64,000 nt of DNA from Leisingera daeponensis DSM 23529 (GCF_000473145.1 NZ_KI421500.1:3435725-3499724), one strand, 5' to 3'; counted from the stretch's first letter, positions 35,004-44,471 are shown. The notes: generated from the letters alone by a model not told the origin. Numbers and translations: made by a program.

Positions 35004-36575
35004 ATGCCTGCCACCCCTCCCCAGAACCGCCCCGCGACCCGCAACGTCCTGTTCATCATCATCGACCAGCTGAGGGCGGATTGCGTGTTCGGGGCCATGG
35101 CCAAGCATGTGGAGCTGCCCAGCCTCCGCGCCTTCATGCAGGAGGCGGTGTCTTTCCAGCGGCATTACTCGGTGACCAACCCCTGCGGGCCGTCGCGGGC
35201 GTCGATCCTGACCGGGCAGTATGCGATGAACCACCGCTCGGTGCGCAATGGCACGCCGCTGCGCCATGACACGCCGAACATCGCCACCGAGATGCGCAAG
35301 GCGGGCTATTTGCCGATGCTGTTCGGCTATACCGACACCGCGCAGGACCCGCGCGCCTTTGATGCCAACGACCCGGCCCTGCGCACCTATGAGTTTCCGA
35401 TGAACGGCTTCCACGAGATGACCGAGATGCGGCTGGAGATGTCTTATCCCTGGCAGTCGCATCTGATGAACCGGGGCTATGAATTCGAAAACTACTGGGA
35501 TGTCTACAAGCCGGTTTCGCCCGATGGCCGCGCGCCGCGGCTGAACGATCCGGCACTTTACGCGGCACAGGACAGTGATACCGCGTTTCTCACCGACTCC
35601 TTCCTGGGCAAGATGGCGGCCTATCACAAGGAGAGCTGGTTTGCGCATCTGACCTACATCCGCCCGCACCCGCCGCTGGTGGCCCCGGCCCCTTATAACA
35701 CCATGTACGACCCCGCCGCGCTGCCGCTGCCGCAGCGGCTGGACACGTCGGAGCAGGAAGGCGCGCTGCATCCGTTCTTTGATCCGGCGCTGCGCAGCAG
35801 CACGGCGGCGGGTTTTGTCGAAGGCTTCCCGGATCTGGAGCCGACGGATGACACCATCCGCACCCTGCGCGCGGTTTACCTGGGCCTTGCCACCGAGGTG
35901 GACCACCATGTCGGGCGCGTGATCCAATTCCTCAAGGACACGGGACAGTATGACAGCACCATGGTGGTGATCACCGCCGACCACGGCGAGATGCTGGGCG
36001 ACCGGCACGCCTGGGGCAAGATGACCGTCTACGACGCGGCCTATCACACGCCGCTGATCATCCGGATGCCGGGCAACGAGGAGAATGCCGGTGCCTGCCT
36101 CACTCAGATCACCGAGTCCGTCGACGTGACGCCGACCATTCTGGACTGGGTGGGTCAGGAGATCCCGAATGCCATGGACGGGCGGTCGCTGCTGCCGCTG
36201 CTGCGCGGGGAGGTGCCGCAGGACTGGCGGCAGTATTCCTTCTCGGAGCTGGATTTCTCCGAACCGTTGAAACCGACGCTGTGGCAGAAGGCGCTTGGCA
36301 CTTCGCCAAGCGACAGCAGCCTGGGGATCCTGCGGGACGGGCGCTTTACCCTGGTGGAGTTTGCCGCCGACCTGCCGCCGATGCTGTTTGATGCGGAAGG
36401 CCAGGGGGAGCTGGAGAATGTGGCCGGGCGCCCGGAGCATGCCGCGGAGCTGAGCCGGCTGACACGGCTGATGCTGCGGCACCGGATGAAGAACATGGAC
36501 CACACGCTGTCGCTGGTGTCGATCACGGCGGACGGGGCGCGGGCCATATCGCGGTTTCAGACGCCGCGGGATTGA
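35004..36575 (+). CDS. type I sulfatase / phosphonate monoester hydrolase-like enzyme
   Basis: A 523-residue alkaline phosphatase superfamily member. FIIIDQLRADC holds the metal-binding Asp, and CGPSRASILTG is the C-x-P-S-R signature that a formylglycine-generating enzyme modifies. The stretch YAMNHRSVRNGTPL resembles the phosphonate monoester hydrolase/arylsulfatase group of rhizobia. Later metal ligands are in TADHGEMLGDRH. Cytosolic: no signal peptide. I chose the ATG at 35004, eight bases after AAGGA, over a GTG at 34983. It may act on phosphonate or sulfate monoesters; a formylglycine-generating enzyme is not in the window. Confidence 0.85.
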   Translation: MPATPPQNRPATRNVLFIIIDQLRADCVFGAMAKHVELPSLRAFMQEAVSFQRHYSVTNPCGPSRASILTGQYAMNHRSVRNGTPLRHDTPNIATEMRKAGYLPMLFGYTDTAQDPRAFDANDPALRTYEFPMNGFHEMTEMRLEMSYPWQSHLMNRGYEFENYWDVYKPVSPDGRAPRLNDPALYAAQDSDTAFLTDSFLGKMAAYHKESWFAHLTYIRPHPPLVAPAPYNTMYDPAALPLPQRLDTSEQEGALHPFFDPALRSSTAAGFVEGFPDLEPTDDTIRTLRAVYLGLATEVDHHVGRVIQFLKDTGQYDSTMVVITADHGEMLGDRHAWGKMTVYDAAYHTPLIIRMPGNEENAGACLTQITESVDVTPTILDWVGQEIPNAMDGRSLLPLLRGEVPQDWRQYSFSELDFSEPLKPTLWQKALGTSPSDSSLGILRDGRFTLVEFAADLPPMLFDAEGQGELENVAGRPEHAAELSRLTRLMLRHRMKNMDHTLSLVSITADGARAISRFQTPRD

Positions 36576-36598
36576 GCGCAGGCCCGGCCGCCGGCGCG

Positions 36599-36637
36599 GC
36601 GCAAGGCCCGGTCCTGTCCGGAACCCGGGCCTTGCGC
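36599..36637. terminator. strong bidirectional hairpin between sulfatase and RTX genes
   Basis: A perfect 13-bp stem: GCGCAAGGCCCGG (36599-36611) with CCGGGCCTTGCGC (36625-36637). It lies between converging stops at 36575 and 36649. The T-tract is weak, but stem strength and position support termination. Confidence 0.75.
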
Positions 36638-36648
36638 GGTTCAACGGG

Positions 36649-39600
36649 TCAGATGAACCAGTCTTCGGTCAGCTGACTGCTGGAGCTGACCCCTTTCAGC
36701 CAGGCGATTTGCAGCGGATCGTTGCCGCCCTCGCCATCCGCGTCGTACTGCAGCCAGACCTCCTTGGTGCTGCTCAGGGACAGGCTGCCGCTGGACAGGG
36801 CGTCTTCCAGGTTTGTGTCCAGCTCCAGAAGCAGGCCGCCGATGTCGAGGGCATCGCCGTCGCCGAGCCTGAAGTCGCGCAGGATGTCGCCTGCATCTTC
36901 GGCAGAGGCGAAGACAAACACGTCCGCGTCTGCGCCGCCTTTCAGGGTATCGGCCCCGGCGCCGCCTTCCAGCCGGTCGCTGCCGGCGCTGCCGTCAAGC
37001 ATGTCATCGCCGCTGCCGCCGCGGATGGTGTCATTGCCGGCACCGCCATTGATCTTGTCCGCGCCGTCGCCGCCATCGGCGGTGTCATCACCATTGCCGG
37101 CGCTGATCTTGTCGTCTCCGTCGCCGCCATCCAGGCTGTCGCCGCCGTCGCCGCCGGTGACTTTGTCGGCGTCCGCGCCGGCCAGGATCGTATCGTTGCC
37201 GGCGCCGCCATTGACATTATCAGCGCCTGCGCCGGTTTCGATCAGATCGTCGCCATTGCCGCCCTGCACCTTATCGCTGCCGCTGCCGCTGGTGATCACG
37301 TCATTGCCGTCGCCGCCGTCCAGCTTGTTGTCGCCGCCGCCAGCCGAGAGGGTGTCCTCGCCAAGGCCGCCCTTGATCTTGTCCTTGCCGCTGCCGCTGG
37401 TGATCACGTCGTCGCCATCGTCGCCGGAAATCTGGTTGTCGCCATCGCCTGCCGCAATCGTGTCGTTTCCGAGGCCGCCCTTGATCTTGTCCCTGCCGCT
37501 GCCGCTGGTGATCGAGTCGTCGCCATCGTCGCCGGAAACCTGGTTGTCGCCATCGCCTGACGCAATCGTGTCGTTTCCGAGGCCGCCCTTGATCTTATCC
37601 TTGCCGCTGCCGCTGGTGATCGAGTCGTGGCCTTCGCCGCCATCGGCCTTGTTGTCGCCATCGCCGGCCGCAATTGTGTCGTCTCCGTCACCGCCGCTGA
37701 GCTGGTCCTTGCCGCTGCCGCCGCTGATCGAGTCATCGCCGAGGCCGCCATCGGCCTTGTTGTAGCCGTCGCCGGCGGCAATGGTGTCATTGCCGTCGCC
37801 GCCCTTGAACTGGTCTCTGCCGCTGCCGCCGCTGATCAGGTCATCGCCCAGGCCGCCATCGGCCTTGTTGTAGCCATCGCCCGCTGAAAGGGTGTCATTG
37901 CCGTCACCGCCGTACAGCAGGTCCCTGCCGCTGCCGGTGACAATGACGTCATTGCCCAGGCCGCCTTCCACCCGGTTGTTGCCGCCGCCGCCGTTGAGGC
38001 TGTCGTTTCCGGCGCCGCCGTCGATTCTGTCGCTGCTGTCGCCTGCCAGAACGGTGTCGTCGCCATCCTCCCCGTAGAGCTGATTCCGGCCGCCGCCGCC
38101 GTTGAGGCTGTCGTTTCCGGCGCCGCCGTAGATCTTGTCGCTTCCGTCTCCCGCCAGAACGGTGTCGTCGCCATCCTCTCCATAGAGCTGGTTCCGGCCG
38201 CCGCCGCCGTCGAGGCTGTCGTTTCCGGCGCCGCCGTCGATCTTGTCGGCTCCGTCGCCCGCCAGAACGGTGTCGTCACCGTCCTCCCCGTACAGCTCGT
38301 TCCTGCCGTCACCGCCGTCCAGGCTGTCGCTGCCCAGGCCGCCATACAGTTTGTCGCTGCCGTTGCCGCCGGTCAGGGTGTCGTCGCCGTCCAGGCCGAA
38401 CAGATGGTCGTTGCCGTCACGGCCTTCGATCAGGTTGGCGGCGCTGTTGCCGTAGCCCTTGTCAGACGCGCTGCCCAGGATCAGGTTTTCGATCTCCGAG
38501 CCTTCGCTGACCGTCAGCGTCTTGGAACCGATGGTGCCGGACACGCCGCTTTGCAGGGTGATCGAGGACGTATAGGTCACGGCGCTCAGATCCAGGGTGT
38601 CGGTGCCGCCATTGGTGTCGGTGACGGTGCCCAGCACGCTGGTCCAGTTCGGCACAAAGCTGTTGGTGAAGGTATAGATGTTGTCGATGACCTCCGGCGT
38701 GGGATCCGGGTCCGGGGTCGGTTCCGGGTCCGGTGTGGGCTCCGGGTCCGGTGTGGGCTCCGGATCGGGGGTCGGGGCGGAGGAGATGTTGATGATTTCT
38801 GCCAGATCGGCATTTGCATCGACACCGGCCAGGAACACCAGCAGCGTGCTGCTGCCGTTGTGGGAAACCTTCAGCCAGGAGCCGCCGCTGCCGGCCTGGA
38901 GCGAGACGACGCCGTCGGCCGCCGCGTCGGTGCCGGTATAGCCGATATCCTGCAGCAGGGCGCTAACATCGACGCGGTCTCCGGCGGCGAGGCTGAAGTC
39001 GGCGATGGAGTCGCCGGACTCGCCCAGCTTCCGGTAGACGAAACGGTCGGCGCCCGCGCCGCCGGTCAGGTAGTCGGCGCCGGTTCCGCCGATCAGCGTG
39101 TCGTTGCCGCCGCCTGCCGAGATCTGATCGTTGCCGGCGCCGCTGTCCAGAACATTGTCCGCGGCGTTGCCGGTGATGCTGTCTATGCCGCTGCCGGTGA
39201 TAGCGTTTTCGATCACGGTTCCGCTGGCGATGGAGAAGTTGCCGGTCTTGCCATTGAGGCTGGAGAAGGTGCCCGCATTCAGGTTCAAGGTCTGATTGTA
39301 GCTGCGGGAGCCAAGGTTGATCACGTCGGTGCCGCCGCTGTCGACAATCGCCACCGCCCAGCCGTCGTTCAGATCCATGCCGAAACGGCCGGTGGTCTGG
39401 CCGTCGCCATAGGTGGTGTCGCCGGTTTCCACGTTCACAGGCGTGCCGTACAGATGGTGGACCGCAGCGATATCGGCCAGCTGCGCCGTCGCCAGATAGG
39501 CAAAGGAGGCATCGACCGCTGTGTTTTCGGACTGGCTGAAGTAGGACATGATCGACATTTGCCAGCTGTCATTGGCAAAATGGGCGTCCGAGCCGTAGCT

Positions 39601-40101
39601 GGCGCTGCCGTTGTAGTTGCCGGTGTGGCCCAGGCCCAGGGCGTGGCCGATCTCGTGGATGAAGGTTTGCAGGTAGTAGTTGCCGTATGCGGACCAGCCG
39701 TCGTCCACATTGATATGCGAGCTGAGGATGGTGCCGTTGCTGACGGTGGAGCTGGCGTAGGCGCCGGAGTTGTTGTCGTCAAAGGTGATCTTTGCGCTGC
39801 CGGTGGTTTCGGCAAACTCGATCCCGGTCAGCGCGGTCCAGCTTTCCAGCGCCTTGCGGGCGGTCTCCTTGCCGGTTGCATTCAGCCCGCTGAGGTTGAC
39901 CGTCAGCTGCCCGCCGGTTTGCACATCAAAGGAGCGCTGGGTGCGGCCGGTATCCTCCCAGAAGCCCTTGTACAGATACTGGGCGATCTGGTCGACTGTG
40001 TACGTCGGCTTGCCGCCGGCATCTCCGGTGCTGGTGCCAGAGCCGTTGCTGCCGGTGGCTTCGGGAATCCTGTGATTGGCTTGACCGCAATATTCACACA
40101 T
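36649..40101 (-). CDS. serralysin-family metalloprotease with long RTX array
   Basis: An 1150-residue secreted protein. Residues 1-200 form an M10B zinc protease: HEIGHALGLGH (ligands His149, His153, His159; base Glu150) and the Met-turn SIMSYF (Met185, Tyr187). Residues about 220-440 match the usual serralysin beta-roll and C-terminal region with RTX nonapeptides. A proline-rich linker of PTPDPEP repeats (about 446-475) then joins a second part: a short strand domain and an RTX array of 36-residue units to about residue 1085. The C terminus ends LTEDWFI, an acidic residue before a hydrophobic tail as in type I secretion substrates. Usual serralysins have 450-500 residues, so this looks like a protease fused to an RTX adhesin-like half. 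No ABC/MFP secretion genes are adjacent. Confidence 0.88.
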   Translation of the reverse strand: MCEYCGQANHRIPEATGSNGSGTSTGDAGGKPTYTVDQIAQYLYKGFWEDTGRTQRSFDVQTGGQLTVNLSGLNATGKETARKALESWTALTGIEFAETTGSAKITFDDNNSGAYASSTVSNGTILSSHINVDDGWSAYGNYYLQTFIHEIGHALGLGHTGNYNGSASYGSDAHFANDSWQMSIMSYFSQSENTAVDASFAYLATAQLADIAAVHHLYGTPVNVETGDTTYGDGQTTGRFGMDLNDGWAVAIVDSGGTDVINLGSRSYNQTLNLNAGTFSSLNGKTGNFSIASGTVIENAITGSGIDSITGNAADNVLDSGAGNDQISAGGGNDTLIGGTGADYLTGGAGADRFVYRKLGESGDSIADFSLAAGDRVDVSALLQDIGYTGTDAAADGVVSLQAGSGGSWLKVSHNGSSTLLVFLAGVDANADLAEIINISSAPTPDPEPTPDPEPTPDPEPTPDPDPTPEVIDNIYTFTNSFVPNWTSVLGTVTDTNGGTDTLDLSAVTYTSSITLQSGVSGTIGSKTLTVSEGSEIENLILGSASDKGYGNSAANLIEGRDGNDHLFGLDGDDTLTGGNGSDKLYGGLGSDSLDGGDGRNELYGEDGDDTVLAGDGADKIDGGAGNDSLDGGGGRNQLYGEDGDDTVLAGDGSDKIYGGAGNDSLNGGGGRNQLYGEDGDDTVLAGDSSDRIDGGAGNDSLNGGGGNNRVEGGLGNDVIVTGSGRDLLYGGDGNDTLSAGDGYNKADGGLGDDLISGGSGRDQFKGGDGNDTIAAGDGYNKADGGLGDDSISGGSGKDQLSGGDGDDTIAAGDGDNKADGGEGHDSITSGSGKDKIKGGLGNDTIASGDGDNQVSGDDGDDSITSGSGRDKIKGGLGNDTIAAGDGDNQISGDDGDDVITSGSGKDKIKGGLGEDTLSAGGGDNKLDGGDGNDVITSGSGSDKVQGGNGDDLIETGAGADNVNGGAGNDTILAGADADKVTGGDGGDSLDGGDGDDKISAGNGDDTADGGDGADKINGGAGNDTIRGGSGDDMLDGSAGSDRLEGGAGADTLKGGADADVFVFASAEDAGDILRDFRLGDGDALDIGGLLLELDTNLEDALSSGSLSLSSTKEVWLQYDADGEGGNDPLQIAWLKGVSSSSQLTEDWFI
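37309..38388 (-). repeat. about ten tandem 108-bp repeats encoding 36-residue RTX units
   Basis: Recognisable positions (for example the GCCTTGTTGT and GAGCTGATTCC-type segments) recur every 108 bases near 37309, 37417, 37525, 37633, 37741, 37849, 37957, 38065, 38173 and 38281. Each unit encodes four Ca2+-binding nonapeptides, e.g. GGAGNDSL. Two sub-families are visible: RNQLYGEDGDDTVLAGD-type units at the 5' end of the gene and NKADGGLGDD-type units further on. Confidence 0.85.
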
Positions 40102-40128
40102 GACCGTGCTCCAAACTAGCTCTTTGGT

Positions 40129-40533
40129 TTAAATGGGGAATTCGGTTTGCCCAACCAGGTGGCCGGCAAAGTCCGCAATGCTGTCCGCAGTCAGTTGGCC
40201 GTCCATGACCGACTGTTCGATGGCCGGGCCTTGGCCGGACCGGCCATCGCGGTGCTGCCACTCCAAGAATCCTGAAATCCAGTCCGCGGCCTGGGATTGC
40301 CCGACATAGCGCAGGGTCAGATCGGCGGGGCCGGTCTGACCGTCCGCAGCGGACACCGCCGCCCCGGGAAACCTTTGGCTCAACGCGTCGGCCAAGGCGT
40401 CGCACAGGGGCTGCTGCAAAGCTTTGGCGCAGTGCAGCTCAATGCTCTGCACCGGGCTGGCAAGCGCGGCGGAGCCGGTGACCAGCAGCCAGATGGCGGC
40501 AGAACAGCCGGAAAGGGTCCCAGGTGAGATCAT
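40129..40533 (-). CDS. small secreted protein upstream of the RTX protease, unknown family
   Basis: A 134-residue protein with a signal peptide (to about ALASP, residue 27). The mature part has two cysteines (ELHCAKALQQPLCDAL) and ends FAGHLVGQTEFPI. I do not recognise a family. It lies 27 bases before the RTX protease gene on the same strand and is probably co-transcribed. Periplasmic inhibitors of serralysins have about this size and location, but I see no AprI/Inh motif, so a protective or chaperone role is only a possibility. Confidence 0.6.
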   Translation of the reverse strand: MISPGTLSGCSAAIWLLVTGSAALASPVQSIELHCAKALQQPLCDALADALSQRFPGAAVSAADGQTGPADLTLRYVGQSQAADWISGFLEWQHRDGRSGQGPAIEQSVMDGQLTADSIADFAGHLVGQTEFPI

Positions 40534-40727
40534 GGAATTGCTCGCTCAGACGGTTGAAGGATCAGGTTCAGTCCCGCGCCGTTCTGGCTGCCCTGTCGGG
40601 TCTAGCGGCGGATTCGGGCGAAATGGGGGCCGGGATCCGGGCAATCTTTAGACGGCGTTAACCGGCGTTAACCCTATGCTAAGCGGACCTGTCCCAAGCG
40701 CGCTTCGCCCGGGGGCGGAATCTGTTT

Positions 40728-40773
40728 TTGCAAATCATTCTCAATTTCATTGACAGTTGCGAATGATTTGCAA
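40728..40773. promoter_or_regulatory. two Mur/Fur-family operator boxes before sitA
   Basis: Two 17-bp dyads: TTGCAAATCATTCTCAA (40728-40744) and TTGCGAATGATTTGCAA (40757-40773, 7 of 8 half-site bases symmetric). Their centres are 29 bases apart. Outer arms also form a perfect 13-bp inverted repeat. They lie 40-85 bases upstream of sitA, where a manganese-responsive Fur homologue (Mur) would repress. Confidence 0.75.
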
Positions 40774-40812
40774 TAACGATGCTGCAAAGACATCTTCAAA
40801 ACGGAGAATCGA

Positions 40813-41715
40813 ATGCTTTCGAACCTGCTCAAGACGGTTTCCGCCGCCGCGATTGCGGCCGCTGCCGCCAGCGTTGCCATGGCCGAGGAAAAGATGAAGG
40901 TGGTCACAACTTTCACCGTGCTGGCCGACATGGCGGCCAATGTGGCAGGCGATGCCGCAGAAGTCGTCTCGGTCACCAAGCCGGGGGCAGAGATTCATGG
41001 CTATGAACCGACCCCGCGCGATATCGTGCGGGCGTCCGATGCCGACCTGATCCTGTGGAACGGCATGAACCTGGAGCTGTGGTTTGAACAGTTCCTGTCG
41101 AACCTGAAGGACGTGCCCTCCGTGACCCTGACCGATGGCATCGACCCGATCCCGATCGCGGCCGGCTCTTACGAGGGAAAGCCCAACCCGCACGCCTGGA
41201 TGGGTCTGGATAACGCGCTGATCTATATCGACAACATCGTCGAAGCCTTTGCCGAGCACGACCCGGAAAACGCCGCGGTCTATGTCAAGAACGCGGGCGA
41301 ATACAAGGACAGGCTGCGTGCCACCATCGAGCCGCTGCGCCGCACCATCGCGGAGATCCCCGAGGACAAGCGCTGGCTGGTGACCTGCGAAGGCGCCTTC
41401 AGCTATCTGGCGCGCGATTTCGGTATGAAGGAGCTGTACCTGTGGCCGATGAACGCCGATCAGGTCGGCACCCCGCAGCAGGTGCGTTCGGTGATTGATG
41501 GCGTGCGCGCCAACGACATCCCGGTGGTGTTCTGCGAAAGCACCGTGAACACCGCCCCGGCAGAGCAGGTGGCGCGGGAAACCGGCGTGGCCTATGGCGG
41601 GGAGCTCTATGTCGACTCCCTCAGCGAGGCGGATGGCCCGGTGCCGACCTATCTGGACCTGCTGAAGGTCACCTCTCAGACCGTGGCCCGCGGTTTGACG
41701 GAAGTGACCAATTAA
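40813..41715 (+). CDS. sitA: manganese ABC transporter substrate-binding protein
   Basis: A 300-residue periplasmic protein with a signal peptide (to about AMAEE). It is a cluster A-I metal-binding protein. Aligning with PsaA/SitA, the ligands are His62 (EIHGYEP), His127 (NPHAWM), Glu193 (TCEGAF) and Asp268 (YVDSL). A glutamate as the third ligand, instead of histidine, and no histidine-rich loop favour Mn(II) over Zn(II). It begins a four-gene operon and is preceded by two Mur/Fur-like boxes. A hairpin after its stop may lower expression of the downstream membrane genes. Confidence 0.9.
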   Translation: MLSNLLKTVSAAAIAAAAASVAMAEEKMKVVTTFTVLADMAANVAGDAAEVVSVTKPGAEIHGYEPTPRDIVRASDADLILWNGMNLELWFEQFLSNLKDVPSVTLTDGIDPIPIAAGSYEGKPNPHAWMGLDNALIYIDNIVEAFAEHDPENAAVYVKNAGEYKDRLRATIEPLRRTIAEIPEDKRWLVTCEGAFSYLARDFGMKELYLWPMNADQVGTPQQVRSVIDGVRANDIPVVFCESTVNTAPAEQVARETGVAYGGELYVDSLSEADGPVPTYLDLLKVTSQTVARGLTEVTN

Positions 41716-41740
41716 GACCGCATTTTCGCATATCCACAGA

Positions 41741-41764
41741 GCCCCGCAGCACAAGTTGCGGGGC
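41741..41764 (+). terminator. attenuator-like hairpin between sitA and sitB
   Basis: GCCCCGCA (41741-41748) pairs with TGCGGGGC (41757-41764), followed by GTTTCATTT. A partial terminator here would give more binding protein than transporter, as is common in such operons. Confidence 0.6.
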
Positions 41765-41814
41765 GTTTCATTTCACAAAGCACAATTTCTGTGTGTAACT
41801 CTGCAGGACAGCCC

Positions 41815-42732
41815 ATGCTTGATGCCAGCGAGACCCACATCATGAACACCAGCGCCGCAGCCGCGGAGGGCGGGATTGCCGCCAAGAACGTCACGGTGAC
41901 CTACCGCAACGGCCATACAGCGCTGTGGAACGCCAGCTTTGACATTCCCCGCGGCACCGTTACCGCGCTGGTCGGGGTCAATGGCGCAGGCAAATCGACC
42001 CTGTTCAAGGCGATCATGGGGTTCGTCCCCGCCGCGCAGGGCGAAATCCGCATCCTCGGCATGTCCGTGAAAGACGCGCTGCGCAAGAACCTGGTTGCCT
42101 ATGTGCCCCAGTCGGAGGAGGTCGATTGGGCTTTTCCGGTGCTGGTCGAAGACGTGGTGATGATGGGCCGCTACGGCCACATGGGGTTTCTGCGCCGGCC
42201 CAAGGCAGCCGATCATGAGGCCGTCGATCAGGCACTGCGCCGGGTGAACATGCAGGACTTCCGCCACCGCCAGATCGGCGAGCTGTCCGGCGGCCAGCGC
42301 AAGCGGGTGTTCCTGGCCCGCGCCCTGGCGCAGGACGGGCAGGTGATCCTGCTGGACGAGCCCTTTACCGGCGTGGACGTGAAGACCGAGGAGCAGATCA
42401 TCGCCCTTCTGCGCGAGCTGCGCGACGAGGGCCGGGTGATGCTGGTTTCCACTCATAACCTGGGCAGCGTGCCGGAATTCTGCGACCGCACGGTGCTGGT
42501 CAAGGGCACGGTGCTGGGGTCCGGCCCGACCGAGACCACCTTTACCCGCGAGAACCTGGAGCACGCCTTTGGCGGCGTGCTGCGCCATTTCACCCTGGGC
42601 GGCCAGGCGCTGCATGACGACGGCGACACCCGCGAGGTCACTATCCTGACCGATGACGAGCGCCCCTTTGTCCAGTACGGCGAAAAGACCCAGACGAGCG
42701 ACAGCAAGCGCGAGGGCGGGAGCCAGGAATGA
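41815..42732 (+). CDS. sitB: manganese ABC transporter ATP-binding protein
   Basis: A 305-residue ABC ATPase: Walker [10 protein letters not shown], signature LSGGQRKR, Walker [11 protein letters not shown] and the switch histidine in VSTHNLG. A C-terminal extension of about 60 charged residues follows the core. I used the ATG at 41815 with AGGA six bases upstream; the ATG at 41842 is an alternative. It energises metal import by SitC and SitD. It overlaps sitC by four bases. Confidence 0.9.
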   Translation: MLDASETHIMNTSAAAAEGGIAAKNVTVTYRNGHTALWNASFDIPRGTVTALVGVNGAGKSTLFKAIMGFVPAAQGEIRILGMSVKDALRKNLVAYVPQSEEVDWAFPVLVEDVVMMGRYGHMGFLRRPKAADHEAVDQALRRVNMQDFRHRQIGELSGGQRKRVFLARALAQDGQVILLDEPFTGVDVKTEEQIIALLRELRDEGRVMLVSTHNLGSVPEFCDRTVLVKGTVLGSGPTETTFTRENLEHAFGGVLRHFTLGGQALHDDGDTREVTILTDDERPFVQYGEKTQTSDSKREGGSQE

Positions 42733-43610
42733 TGGAGTATCTGCTGGAGCCGTTCACCTACGGCTATATGACCAACGCGATGTGGGTGTCGGCGCTGGTC
42801 GGCGGCGTCTGCGCGTTCCTGTCGGCCTATCTGATGCTCAAGGGCTGGTCGCTGATCGGCGATGCGCTCTCGCATTCGGTGGTGCCCGGGGTGGCGGGGG
42901 CCTATATCCTGGGCCTGCCGTTCGCGCTGGGCGCCTTTATCGCCGGCGGGCTGGCGGCGGGGGCGATGCTGTTCCTGTCGGAACGGTCCGGATTGAAGGT
43001 CGATGTGATCATCGGCCTGATCTTCACCTCCTTCTTCGGGCTTGGCCTGTTCATCGTCTCGATCAGCCCGATGTCGGTGTCGGTGCAGACCATCACCATG
43101 GGCAATATCCTGGCGATCACGCCGGAGGACACGCTGCAGCTGGCCATCATCGGCTTTGTCTCGCTGGCGGTGCTGCTGGCCAAGTGGAAGGACCTGATGG
43201 TCACCTTCTTTGATGAAAACCATGCCCGCACCATCGGGCTGCGTCCCGGATTGCTGAAGGCGGTGTTCTTCGTGCTGCTGTCGGCCTCTGTCGTGGCGGC
43301 GATGCAGACCGTGGGGGCGTTTCTGGTGATTGCCATGGTGGTGACGCCGGGGGCGACCGCCTATCTGCTGTGCGACCGCTTTCCGCGGCTGATCATGGTT
43401 TCCGTATTTATCGGCGCGGCCACCAGTTTCTTCGGCGCCTATGCCAGCTACTTCCTGGATGGTGCCACCGGCGGCATCATCGTGACGCTGCAGACACTGA
43501 TCTTCCTGGTGGTGTTTGTCTTTGCCCCGAAACACGGGCTGCTGGCGGCCAAGCGCAAGGCGCGCGAGGCGCTGAAGCGCGGCCCCGCCGCACAACAGGA
43601 GGCCGTGTGA
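42729..43610 (+). CDS. sitC: manganese ABC transporter permease
   Basis: A 293-residue permease with about eight membrane segments of the ABC-3 (metal) family; [16 protein letters not shown] is the conserved family motif and [20 protein letters not shown] another. It is paired with the second permease SitD. Its start overlaps sitB and its stop shares one base with the sitD start (TGATG), so all membrane components are translationally coupled. Confidence 0.9.
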   Translation: MMEYLLEPFTYGYMTNAMWVSALVGGVCAFLSAYLMLKGWSLIGDALSHSVVPGVAGAYILGLPFALGAFIAGGLAAGAMLFLSERSGLKVDVIIGLIFTSFFGLGLFIVSISPMSVSVQTITMGNILAITPEDTLQLAIIGFVSLAVLLAKWKDLMVTFFDENHARTIGLRPGLLKAVFFVLLSASVVAAMQTVGAFLVIAMVVTPGATAYLLCDRFPRLIMVSVFIGAATSFFGAYASYFLDGATGGIIVTLQTLIFLVVFVFAPKHGLLAAKRKAREALKRGPAAQQEAV

Positions 43611-44470
43611 TGGATCTTGATACACTGCTGATGCCGTTTCAGTTCGCGTTCATGCAGAACGCCTTTCTGATTTCCCTGATCGTGTCGGTGCCCACCGCGC
43701 TGCTGTCGTGCTTTCTGGTGATGAAGGGCTGGGCGCTGATGGGCGATGCGGTCAGCCACGCCGTGCTGCCGGGGATCGTGCTGGCCTATGTGCTGGGCTT
43801 CCCGCTGATCATCGGCGCCTTTGCCGCCGGTATGCTGTGCGCGGTGGCAACCGGGTTTTTGTCCGGCAACAGCCGGGTCAAGCAGGACACGGTGATGGGG
43901 GTGGTGTTCTCCGGCATGTTCGGGCTTGGCATCGTGATGTACGTGGGGATTGAGACCAACGCCCACCTGGATCACATCCTGTTCGGCAATATGCTGGGGG
44001 TGGAGCCGGACGAGCTGTGGACGGCGGGGATCATCTCGCTGGCGGTGGGGGCTGTGCTGGTGCTGAAGTGGAAGGACCTGCTGCTGCACAGTTTCGACCC
44101 CGCGCAGGCGCAGGCCTGCGGCCTGCCGGTGGCGGTGCTGCATTACGGGCTGCTGGCGGCCTTGTCGCTGACCATCGTGGCGACGCTTTCGGCGGCGGGG
44201 CTGATCCTGGCGATCGGCCTGCTGATCGCGCCGGGAGCGATTGCCTTCCTGGTGGTGCGCAAGTTCAGCACCATGCTGTGGGTCTCGGTGCTGGTCTGCA
44301 TGTTCTCGATGCTGGCGGGCACCTATGCCAGCTTCTTCCTCGACAGCGCGCCGGCGCCGACCATCGTGCTGATCCTGACCATTCTGTTTGTGCTGGCCTT
44401 TGTGCGGCGGCTGTACCTGACCCGCAAGACATCAATGCAGCGGGCCGAGGAGACCACCGGGGCCGCGTGA
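43610..44470 (+). CDS. sitD: manganese ABC transporter permease
   Basis: A 286-residue paralogue of SitC with the same motif (GDAVSHAVLPGIVLAY) and the late AAGLILAIGLLIAPGAIAFL segment. It completes the heterodimeric channel. AACAGGAGG precedes the ATG at 43610. The operon ends here; the convergent LysR gene begins to be read two bases later on the other strand. Confidence 0.9.
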   Translation: MDLDTLLMPFQFAFMQNAFLISLIVSVPTALLSCFLVMKGWALMGDAVSHAVLPGIVLAYVLGFPLIIGAFAAGMLCAVATGFLSGNSRVKQDTVMGVVFSGMFGLGIVMYVGIETNAHLDHILFGNMLGVEPDELWTAGIISLAVGAVLVLKWKDLLLHSFDPAQAQACGLPVAVLHYGLLAALSLTIVATLSAAGLILAIGLLIAPGAIAFLVVRKFSTMLWVSVLVCMFSMLAGTYASFFLDSAPAPTIVLILTILFVLAFVRRLYLTRKTSMQRAEETTGAA

Positions 44471-44471
44471 A

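Noticed and set aside
36722..37765. Plus-strand frames rich in Pro/Ser/Leu/Val opposite the RTX array
   Set aside because: Regular periodicity is the mirror of the RTX repeats, not an independent repeat protein.
37309..38388. CRISPR-like appearance of regularly spaced repeats
   Set aside because: The 108-bp period is in frame and encodes calcium-binding nonapeptides; no distinct spacers and no cas genes.
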